Below, one piece after another: positions 7,301 through 11,175 of a stretch of 11,175 bases of DNA; position 1 is the first letter of the stretch, and each line of letters starts with the position of its first letter. Made by a program: the position numbers and the translations under genes. The stretch is from Clostridia bacterium (GTDB lineage: Bacteria; Bacillota; Clostridia; Christensenellales; CAG-138): contig JAUMVL010000047.1 in assembly GCA_030530185.1 (NCBI GenBank), forward strand, positions 1 through 11,175, given 5' to 3'. The notes under the pieces are model-generated. The model was not told the DNA's origin and made no database searches. It worked only from the letters and a program-made list of their open reading frames with translations.

Positions 7301-8357
7301 GATCAATTGCGACAAGCCCCTGTTCCACGCCAGCAAGCTCTGCGCGCGGAACCGCAAGCGCCGTTTCCCGTTCCTCTTCGGATAATTCGGGGTTATCCGT
7401 TATCTCCGCAATGGATGCTTCGAGTACCGATTTGCTGCGTTCCAAAAGCTGAATGGACTGATCCAGCGCGCTTAACATTGCACGTTGCGACTGGGCTTCC
7501 TCCAGCTGTTGTGCAAGTGCATCTCGCTGTTCGGTCATCGTCGCAATCGCTGTTGTCAGTTCCTCGCCGGTTTGATCAAGCTGTTCTTTCGCTTCCTTAA
7601 ACGCTTTATTTGCCTGCCAGCTGCCTCCTTGCAGCGCCTTCTCTCCTTCGTCGAGCTCTTCGCGAGTGTTCGCGAGTTCGTCGCGGCCCTCGGCAATCTT
7701 CTGTCGTGCTTCATCGATTTCATCAAACGCTTCCTGTGCAGCCTCATCAATCGATCCGTAAAGGATGCGGTTGAGTCGGTCGATCTTTTCCGTGTTCAGA
7801 TCGACTTCAATCTGCTCAATAATCAGTCCGGTTGCGGTAACCGATGCGACGCCGTTCGTTCCCTCCAGGGCCGGAACAAGCGTGTCGTTGACAAAGCTTG
7901 AAAGCGCGATCGGATCCATATCGTTGTAGTGAACGGCTGCCACCACAGTCGGAATCAAGTCGGTCGACAACTCCAAAACCGTCGGTGTTCCGACGGCATC
8001 CGGCCATTCGCCTTTCAAGCGGGTAACAACCTGTTGAATATCCAGCATCGCGCGGTCGGTGTTGACCGAATCTTCAAACGTTAAGTAAACAGTTGAATAG
8101 TTTTCCGAGCTGGTCGATGCGATCTCTTTCAAATCATCCAAAGCAGCAAGTGCCTGTTCCAGCGGTTTGGATACAGTCTGTTCAACTTCCTCTGGCGCCG
8201 CGCCGACATAGGAAGTAAACAGCACGATGTATGGAAAGCTCATTTCCGGCAGCAGATCCGGCGTCATGCGCGTCACCGAAACCGTACCCAAAACGAGCAC
8301 AAGGATGACCGCTACCAGGATGGTAAACGGCTTTTTGACACTGTACTTTGAAATCAT
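4359..8357 (-). CDS. RND-family efflux permease with long coiled-coil insertion in the first porter domain
   Basis: The product is 1332 aa from the ATG at 8357 (MISKYSVKKPFT), which has a GGAG 6 nt upstream. The ATG at 8411 falls in a hairpin and is rejected. Architecture is AcrB/SwrC-like: TM1 at about 11-28; first porter region about 30-590; six TM segments about 600-760; TM at about 786-805; second porter region about 810-1120; remaining TM segments about 1125-1285; cytoplasmic tail. GMLVDNSIVVIEN (666-678) matches the proton-relay helix TM4, with Asp670 followed by Asn671 where AcrB has two Asp. GIVVNNGIVLVD (1191-1202) matches TM10. AcrB-type members are about 1030-1050 aa; the excess is mostly a Glu/Gln/Leu-rich coiled coil at about 205-462. 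No adaptor or outer-membrane factor gene is adjacent. It likely exports a hydrophobic or amphiphilic compound, substrate unknown. Confidence 0.95.
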   Translation of the reverse strand: MISKYSVKKPFTILVAVILVLVLGTVSVTRMTPDLLPEMSFPYIVLFTSYVGAAPEEVEQTVSKPLEQALAALDDLKEIASTSSENYSTVYLTFEDSVNTDRAMLDIQQVVTRLKGEWPDAVGTPTVLELSTDLIPTVVAAVHYNDMDPIALSSFVNDTLVPALEGTNGVASVTATGLIIEQIEVDLNTEKIDRLNRILYGSIDEAAQEAFDEIDEARQKIAEGRDELANTREELDEGEKALQGGSWQANKAFKEAKEQLDQTGEELTTAIATMTEQRDALAQQLEEAQSQRAMLSALDQSIQLLERSKSVLEASIAEITDNPELSEEERETALAVPRAELAGVEQGLVAIDQQLAQRGLSRSQISEVLSQIDQLEDAIKLLDENLAAAKDGLSQVESGYDELQKQKDRANSQIYNAQKQIEEGREKLESGAVELDNGEQQLDEALKTAQDQLVSAKEAANLHGILTKDLVAQLLQAQNFEMPAGYVSDGEISWIVNVGDKVKGVEALENVALISLGLEEMDVVRLGDVADVKIIDNSDTTYARINGQNGVLLSFSRQASYATATVADNITERFLDLEAQYPGLHFVALMDQGDYIHMAMSSVVQSLLLGGALAILILFLFLRDIRPTFAVGISIPVSVLFALVLMYFSGVTMNIISMAGLAIGIGMLVDNSIVVIENIYRMRAEGVPPKEAATRGASEVMGAITASTLTTICVFLPILFVEGMTRQIFMDMILTIAYSLLASLIVALTVIPAMAQGLLRRTVKPMSSFTKRLLSGFEKAVRFAVGHRAMALLLAVALLGGTAYLSLRQGFVYFPESGGTQISVTVTLPDEYTFEESCALSDELLAAIESVPDLTDVGGMIGGGIASVIGLTSGSGNSQITIYALVDENSGRSSIDATHDIKEALKSFDDRVHYTVAGMSTMSYSSSLSGNGFTMNIYSNELDDLRTAAKAVAERLETVDGLIEVNGGVEETMPALHVTVDKEKAIEHNLTTAQIYMAIVQELTDSVTATEVTTDTTSLSATILSENGASDRERLEAMTVEATLRDGTTETVPLRDVVSITETETLASIRRSEQRRYVPVTATVADGYNVTLVSANARRVLADLKLPAGCQVEYAGENETIMDAMRDLLWMMLLGILIIYLIMVAQFQSLLSPFIVILTVPLSFAGGFIGLLLAGYEVSIVAMIGMIMLVGIVVNNGIVLVDCANRLREEEGLGKREAIVKATTMRIRPVLMTALTTILGLLPLAIGIGTGAEMIQPVAIVCIGGLTYATLMTVFIVPVLYDLLRRDRKPQESIEPEQPASSAIEDCAEELAPPQETYIARPIFGRTLAKTR
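4415..4458. repeat. Two adjacent inverted repeats in the 3' end of the RND gene
   Basis: GCGGAGGAG / CTCCTCCGC (4415-4436, 9-bp stem, 4-nt loop) is followed by ATCTTCT / AGAAGAT (4440-4458, 7-bp stem, 5-nt loop). Both lie in the codons of the RND cytoplasmic tail, about 60-100 nt before the stop. Neither stem is followed by a T-run on either strand, so they are not classical intrinsic terminators. They could form a stable structure in the 3' part of the mRNA. Confidence 0.6.
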
Positions 8358-8385
8358 GCAACACTCCGAATTATATACTAATTGC

Positions 8386-8394
8386 ATTATAACA
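8386..8394 (-). promoter_or_regulatory. Extended -10 promoter of the RND gene
   Basis: TGT-TATAAT on the minus strand is an extended -10 element with a perfect hexamer. The -35 region is poor. The predicted start is near 8379, leaving a leader of about 22 nt that includes the GGAG Shine-Dalgarno. A second TATAAT at 8375-8370 would give a leader too short to include it. Confidence 0.5.
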
Positions 8395-8398
8395 GAAC

Positions 8399-8424
8399 CA
8401 TCCCCGCACATTGTGACGGGGATG
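8399..8424 (-). terminator. Hairpin after the Ppx/GppA gene, weak terminator candidate
   Basis: CATCCCCG / CGGGGATG is an 8-bp, GC-rich stem, 10 nt after the phosphatase stop codon. On the minus strand the following GGTTCTGTTAT is only partly U-rich, so termination may be incomplete. The plus strand has no T-run after it. Its position between two minus-strand genes and just before the RND promoter fits a boundary role. Confidence 0.45.
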
Positions 8425-8434
8425 TGAAAAAACG

Positions 8435-9304
8435 TTATTTTACAGAGTTTTTTCGTTGCAAAATGGCTTCGGCAAAACCTTCCATGCCATCCCGGTCACT
8501 CGGGATGACCGCAGAGATCGAAAGGCGATTCATTAGATATTTCAGGATCGTCCCGCCATGCAGAATCACATCGTATCGATTATGAAGCAGCGGATGCGCT
8601 TTTCGGCGTTCTCCCATCTGCGTGAGCATCGCAAGAAGTCGGTCCAATGATTCCGTTGTAATCGTTACGCGGCAAAGCGCGCTCCCGTTATAAACGGTTT
8701 GTCCGAGCAGCAGCGCACCGAGCGTCGTGATCGTTCCGCCGACGCCGATTACCGGCTTTGGCAGCGTTTCCGTTGCGGAGAGGTAGGCATCTGCCCAACC
8801 GCAGAGACGTTCATATAATTCTTCCGGCGTCGCATCCGCAATTCGATCACGGAACCGCACGCACCCGACGGGCGCGCTGAAAAACCGATCTCCGGTTGCA
8901 AACTGAAAGCTTCCGCCGCCGATATCAAGCAACGTCCCACGCCCGCCGGTCGCACCGAAGTATGCCATCTGTCCTTCCTGCGCACCGGACAGGATCGTTA
9001 TGGGTACGGCATCTCCGATCTGTTTCAGAAACTCCGTTGCATTGCTCGCTTCCCGAAGAGCGCTTGTTGCATACGCATACACGGGAATTCCGTCCGCTTT
9101 GGCTAGGGATGCATATGAGCGCACCGCCCCGGCCGTGCGCCGCATCGGATCAGGCTGAAGTCTGTGTGCTGCATCCTGTCCCGCGGCAAGGCGCGTCGTA
9201 TCCAATTCCTTATACAAAGAATGTACATGCCCGGATGTACACTCTGCTTCCATATAGCGGACGGAATTGCTTCCGATATCGATGATTGCGATCCGATTGC
9301 TCAC
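8435..9304 (-). CDS. Ppx/GppA family phosphatase, short form
   Basis: The product is 289 aa from a GTG at 9304, with GGAG 7 nt upstream and a 4-nt GTGA overlap with the divIC stop. It is an ASKHA-fold protein of the Ppx/GppA family, which hydrolyses polyphosphate or converts pppGpp to ppGpp. Motifs: IDIGSNSVR (8-16, phosphate loop 1), ATSALREA (79-86), SGAQEGQMAYFG (106-117, with the expected catalytic Glu110), LDIGGGSFQF (126-135, phosphate loop 2), GVGGTITTLGA (187-197) and RDGMEGFAEA near the end. Its length of about 290 aa matches the one-unit short form; the C-terminal HD-like domain of long Ppx enzymes is absent. Synteny with divIC and yabPQ is seen in other Clostridia from memory. Substrate cannot be told from the sequence. 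Confidence 0.93.
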   Translation of the reverse strand: MSNRIAIIDIGSNSVRYMEAECTSGHVHSLYKELDTTRLAAGQDAAHRLQPDPMRRTAGAVRSYASLAKADGIPVYAYATSALREASNATEFLKQIGDAVPITILSGAQEGQMAYFGATGGRGTLLDIGGGSFQFATGDRFFSAPVGCVRFRDRIADATPEELYERLCGWADAYLSATETLPKPVIGVGGTITTLGALLLGQTVYNGSALCRVTITTESLDRLLAMLTQMGERRKAHPLLHNRYDVILHGGTILKYLMNRLSISAVIPSDRDGMEGFAEAILQRKNSVK

Positions 9305-9627
9305 GGCTGGTCTCCGGACAGCTCGCGGTCTTCGATTAACGTATCCTCCTTATAATGCCAACCATACTTGGCAAGACCCTGCTGAATCTTGTATTCATCG
9401 GTGCGCATATAATCGAGATTGCGGCGCTCCTGTTCATATTCGTATTTGGTTTGCGCAAGCTGTTCCTGCTTTTGGGCAAGCTCCTCCTGCGCCTGATGGA
9501 TTTGAATCCTCTGTGGAATGATCATCATTGCAAGTACGACAAGGCAAGCCAAGACCAGCAGCAGCAGGTATGCCGGCTTGAGACGAATGGTCTTGATCTT
9601 TACTTGGTTCGGCTGTTTCGATTCCAT
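9301..9627 (-). CDS. divIC: Septum formation initiator, FtsB/DivIC family
   Basis: The product is 108 aa from the ATG at 9627: a basic cytoplasmic N-terminus (1-18), a single TM helix (about 19-37), an extracytoplasmic coiled coil rich in Gln/Glu (about 42-72), and a C-terminal stretch with TDEYKIQQGLAKYGW like the conserved region of DivIC/FtsB. These proteins form a complex with FtsL and DivIB/FtsQ that activates septal peptidoglycan synthesis. Placement directly after yabP-yabQ matches Bacillus subtilis, which supports the divIC assignment. The start is uncertain: no Shine-Dalgarno precedes the ATG, an extended -10 ends 6 nt before it, and a perfect Shine-Dalgarno 36 nt upstream faces an in-frame ATT at 9657 that would add ten residues. 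It overlaps the phosphatase gene by 4 nt. Confidence 0.9.
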   Translation of the reverse strand: MESKQPNQVKIKTIRLKPAYLLLLVLACLVVLAMMIIPQRIQIHQAQEELAQKQEQLAQTKYEYEQERRNLDYMRTDEYKIQQGLAKYGWHYKEDTLIEDRELSGDQP

Positions 9628-9633
9628 AACTAC

Positions 9634-9642
9634 AGTATAGCA
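9634..9642 (-). promoter_or_regulatory. Extended -10 promoter candidate at divIC
   Basis: TGC-TATACT on the minus strand is an extended -10 element in the 39-nt yabQ-divIC gap. No good -35 is seen. Six nucleotides separate it from the divIC ATG, placing the predicted +1 on the start codon, the same geometry as the ansA promoter. It could give vegetative expression of divIC independent of yabPQ. Confidence 0.45.
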
Positions 9643-9662
9643 GAAATCAAAGCAAATGGGAA

Positions 9663-9668
9663 CCTCCT
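9663..9668 (-). promoter_or_regulatory. Orphan perfect Shine-Dalgarno overlapping the yabQ stop
   Basis: AGGAGG overlaps the TAG stop codon of yabQ. The next ATG (divIC) is 35 nt downstream, too far to use it. Five nt downstream is an ATT (9657-9655) in frame with divIC. TTG codons 7 and 12 nt downstream open only 2- and 6-codon ORFs, the second ending 2 nt before the divIC ATG. It therefore serves an ATT start, a coupling mini-ORF, or nothing. Confidence 0.7.
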
Positions 9669-9966
9669 ATTTGCGGATTTTTTGCAACTTTCCAAGGAAG
9701 ATCGGGTAAAATGTCCATGCAGACAGGGCGGTCCCGAGTGAAAAGAACAGCAGCAGGAATCCTCGGATCGTTCCGTTCGTTGCCAGCAGCAAACCGACAA
9801 CAAACAATGCGGAAGCTGCAAGCACGTAGATAAAATCTATCAAGTGGCTTACCAGCGTCGGCACGAACTGCCTCAGCCAAGAACAAAGATCCAGAAGAAG
9901 CCCCGAAACTATTCCGATGCAAAACAGTAAGGCCGCCTCATAGCCCTGCGAAAATACATCGATCAT
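9667..9966 (-). CDS. yabQ: Spore cortex biosynthesis protein YabQ
   Basis: The product is a 99-aa, very hydrophobic protein with three to four predicted membrane segments (about 10-28, 40-61 and 66-90). IGIVSGLLLDLCSWLRQ (17-33) and the following DFIYVL resemble the conserved Gly, Asp and Arg pattern of the YabQ family. It is much shorter than the Bacillus subtilis protein (about 211 aa), lacking the C-terminal part. In B. subtilis YabQ is made in the mother cell under sigma-E, localises to the outer forespore membrane and is needed for cortex formation. The ATG overlaps the yabP stop (ATGA), so translation is coupled. The assignment rests on hydropathy, those motifs and the strong yabP-divIC context. 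Confidence 0.85.
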   Translation of the reverse strand: MIDVFSQGYEAALLFCIGIVSGLLLDLCSWLRQFVPTLVSHLIDFIYVLAASALFVVGLLLATNGTIRGFLLLFFSLGTALSAWTFYPIFLGKLQKIRK

Positions 9967-10253
9967 TTCCGTCGGAAAAAGCCAAACTTTCGTTCCTGCG
10001 TCGGCTGTTCGTACTCCAATGAAATGAAATCTCCCTCCAGAATAACCTGCCCGTTGTCGGGATCCAGTTTTCCGAGTTTCATATTCTCACCCCAGATGGT
10101 TAAGGCCCCGGCCTGTGTCAGAACGGTCGTTTCATCCTCGTGAAAGCTCTCGATGTCGATGACGCCCGTAATGCGGATTTGCTTCCGTCCCTCAATCCAG
10201 ACGCTGTGTGCGCCGCTGGTGTATTCTCCGATATCCGATTGTTTCTTTTCCAT
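9963..10253 (-). CDS. yabP: Sporulation protein YabP
   Basis: The product is 96 aa from the ATG at 10253, which has AGGAGG 7 nt upstream. A longer reading from 10394 would run through the promoter region and has no support. The core ITGVIDIESFHEDETTVLTQ and the following GALTIWGENMKLGKLD and DFISLEYE show the YabP/YqfC pattern: a short, repetitive beta-rich protein. In Bacillus subtilis YabP is a sigma-E-dependent mother-cell protein required for efficient sporulation. The C-terminus is basic (FGFFRRK). It is the first gene of a yabP-yabQ-divIC-phosphatase series and overlaps yabQ by 4 nt. It diverges from rho across a gap of about 206 nt. Confidence 0.92.
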   Translation of the reverse strand: MEKKQSDIGEYTSGAHSVWIEGRKQIRITGVIDIESFHEDETTVLTQAGALTIWGENMKLGKLDPDNGQVILEGDFISLEYEQPTQERKFGFFRRK

Positions 10254-10271
10254 ATTCCGTCCTCCTGCTCT

Positions 10272-10279
10272 ATCGTATG
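10272..10279 (-). promoter_or_regulatory. Candidate sporulation-sigma -10 box upstream of yabP
   Basis: CATACGAT on the minus strand resembles the sigma-E -10 consensus CATACAAT and also fits the sigma-K CATA-N3-TA pattern. No convincing -35 was found, and the predicted start falls next to the Shine-Dalgarno, giving a leader of only about 12 nt. The expectation that yabPQ are sigma-E genes supports it; the sequence alone is weak. Confidence 0.3.
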
Positions 10280-10340
10280 TTGCCTTCCCTTGCAAAAGCA
10301 CGGAAAAATACGCTTTTTGATTCGATCCTCGTCGAGCGGC

Positions 10341-10369
10341 TTGACAAATCGACGGTTTCGCCCTACAAT
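10341..10369 (+). promoter_or_regulatory. Sigma-A promoter of rho
   Basis: TTGACA (10341-10346), a 17-nt spacer and TACAAT (10364-10369) form an almost perfect sigma-A promoter. The predicted start near 10376 gives a leader of about 84 nt before the rho GTG. That is long enough for autogenous control, as known for rho in other bacteria, but no clear hairpin or terminator is visible in it. Confidence 0.85.
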
Positions 10370-10418
10370 ACCAATATATCCGGTTGCAATCCATTTATTT
10401 TATCTAATCACAACGTAT

Positions 10419-10424
10419 TATAAT
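10419..10424 (+). promoter_or_regulatory. Possible second rho promoter -10
   Basis: A perfect TATAAT lies 35 nt before the rho start codon. The best -35 at 17-nt spacing is TATTTT, which is poor. It could be a minor second promoter or just an AT-rich leader. Confidence 0.25.
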
Positions 10425-10459
10425 TCCCAGATTCAATCTATATCTACGGAGGATTTTTT

Positions 10460-11175
10460 GTGGATCAAACGCAATATGAGAGCATGACCCTTCCGCAGCT
10501 TCGTGCCCTTGCAAAGGAGCGTAACTTTGCATCCGTCACATCGAAGCGAAAATCCGAGCTGATCACGCTTTTGATCGAATCGGACAATCACCCCGACCAT
10601 CCGGTCCCTTTGCCCAAGAAACGCGGCAGAAAGCCCAAGACACAGTCGCACCCCGCTCCATCCGCGCCCGAACAGGTCGTCAAGCAGGAACCCGAACCGC
10701 CTGTTTTGGGCGCTTCCACTCCCGTTTCGACGGTGGCGCCTGCCCCGGAGAAAGAGCCTGTTCCACAAATCGATGCGTCCGCTTCCGATAAAAAAGGGGA
10801 AACGCACGAATACCGGCGTTCCGGAAGGACCAATTTCTCGCGCGGAACGCAGAACGGCAGACAAAGCTTTTCACCCCGGCAGCGGCACACCTTTGAGCAT
10901 GCCGAGCAGCGTCGTGAGGATAGTTCTTCCGAGCGCGAAACCAATAAAGCTGCCATCAATGAGCTGCTGCAGGGCGATGATTGCCGCAAGGCTGCCGGTG
11001 TTCTCGAAATCATGGACGGGTACGGTTTTTTGCGGGTATCCAATTACTTCTCCGGGCCGAACGACGTCTATGTTTCCATTGCACAGATTCGCCGCTTTGG
11101 GCTGAAGCAGGGTGATTTCGTCGAAGGGCGAACACGTCCGCGCCGTGAGGGGGATAAATACGAAGCGTTGCTGTA
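10460..11175 (+). CDS. rho: Transcription termination factor Rho, N-terminal part (partial at right edge)
   Basis: Translation from the GTG at 10460 (GGAGG 7 nt upstream) gives 238 codons without a stop, running off the window. Residues 1-40 are the Rho N-terminal SAP-like domain (MTLPQLRALAKERN). Residues about 41-165 are a disordered Pro/Ser/Glu-rich then Arg-rich linker with an AT-hook-like KKRGRKPK at 53-60. Residues 179-238 are the RNA-binding cold-shock-like domain, with GVLEIMDGYGFLR, GPNDVYVSIAQIRRFGLK and RTRPRREGDKYEALL, which closely match Rho of other bacteria. The ATPase domain lies beyond the window. Rho is the hexameric RNA helicase that terminates transcription of untranslated RNA. 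The long insertion between the N-terminal and RNA-binding domains is not in Bacillus subtilis Rho (427 aa) but occurs in some Clostridia and Actinobacteria. Confidence 0.95.
   Translation, partial: MDQTQYESMTLPQLRALAKERNFASVTSKRKSELITLLIESDNHPDHPVPLPKKRGRKPKTQSHPAPSAPEQVVKQEPEPPVLGASTPVSTVAPAPEKEPVPQIDASASDKKGETHEYRRSGRTNFSRGTQNGRQSFSPRQRHTFEHAEQRREDSSSERETNKAAINELLQGDDCRKAAGVLEIMDGYGFLRVSNYFSGPNDVYVSIAQIRRFGLKQGDFVEGRTRPRREGDKYEALL

Noticed and set aside
8358..8411. 18-residue N-terminal extension of the RND permease from the ATG at 8411
   Set aside because: The ATG is inside a hairpin and upstream of the extended -10 promoter; the ATG at 8357 has a proper Shine-Dalgarno and the typical short N-terminus before TM1.
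10254..10394. 47-residue extension of YabP
   Set aside because: It reads through the intergenic region and the rho promoter, matches nothing in YabP, and the ATG at 10253 has a strong AGGAGG.
10370..10459. Riboswitch or attenuator in the rho leader
   Set aside because: The leader is AT-rich with no stable stem pairs or known aptamer pattern visible by eye.
10433..11043. Minus-strand open frames at the right edge
   Set aside because: They are antisense to rho, whose conserved N-terminal and RNA-binding motifs are clear on the plus strand.
1..11175. Mobile elements, CRISPR arrays, tRNA or rRNA genes, toxin-antitoxin pairs
   Set aside because: No transposase, integrase, direct-repeat array, cloverleaf or terminal inverted repeat was seen on either strand.

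Overview
The window looks like chromosomal DNA from an endospore-forming Bacillota, most likely class Clostridia. The evidence is a yabP-yabQ-divIC cluster (spore cortex genes beside the division gene divIC), strong purine-rich Shine-Dalgarno sequences, Clostridia-style RND and CNNM/CorC membrane proteins, and a Rho factor with a long disordered N-terminal linker. Base composition is mixed, roughly half G+C. Genus cannot be assigned from this window. All genes but one lie on the minus strand, so they read from high to low coordinates. The exception is rho at the right edge. I saw no tRNA, rRNA, CRISPR array, insertion sequence or phage gene, and no gap longer than about 210 bases.

Right block (8435-11175). 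rho starts at 10460 on the plus strand behind a near-consensus sigma-A promoter and runs off the window. Diverging from it on the minus strand are yabP, yabQ, divIC and a short Ppx/GppA-type phosphatase, all tightly spaced or overlapping. divIC appears to have its own extended -10 promoter, which would let the essential division gene be expressed in growing cells while yabPQ depend on sporulation transcription.

Middle block (1934-8424). One very large RND-family permease (about 1332 aa) carries a roughly 260-residue coiled-coil insertion in its first porter domain. It has its own promoter. It is followed by two tandem, overlapping CNNM/CorC-type transporter genes, driven by a textbook promoter that overlaps the 3' end of the RND gene and closed by a strong symmetric hairpin terminator.

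Left block (1-1910). A cytoplasmic type I L-asparaginase has a good promoter placed so close to its start codon that a leaderless mRNA is predicted. Seventeen bases downstream is a secreted protein, cut by the left edge: a signal peptide, a beta-rich globular domain and a Thr/Pro-rich linker. Both truncated edge genes (1-846 minus and 10460-11175 plus) were found by reading the sequence directly.

Most of this is ordinary core-genome content. The items most worth a second look are the RND coiled-coil insertion, the two promoters whose -10 box sits exactly 6 nt before the start codon (ansA and divIC), an orphan perfect Shine-Dalgarno facing an in-frame ATT upstream of divIC, and the asparaginase-linked secreted protein.
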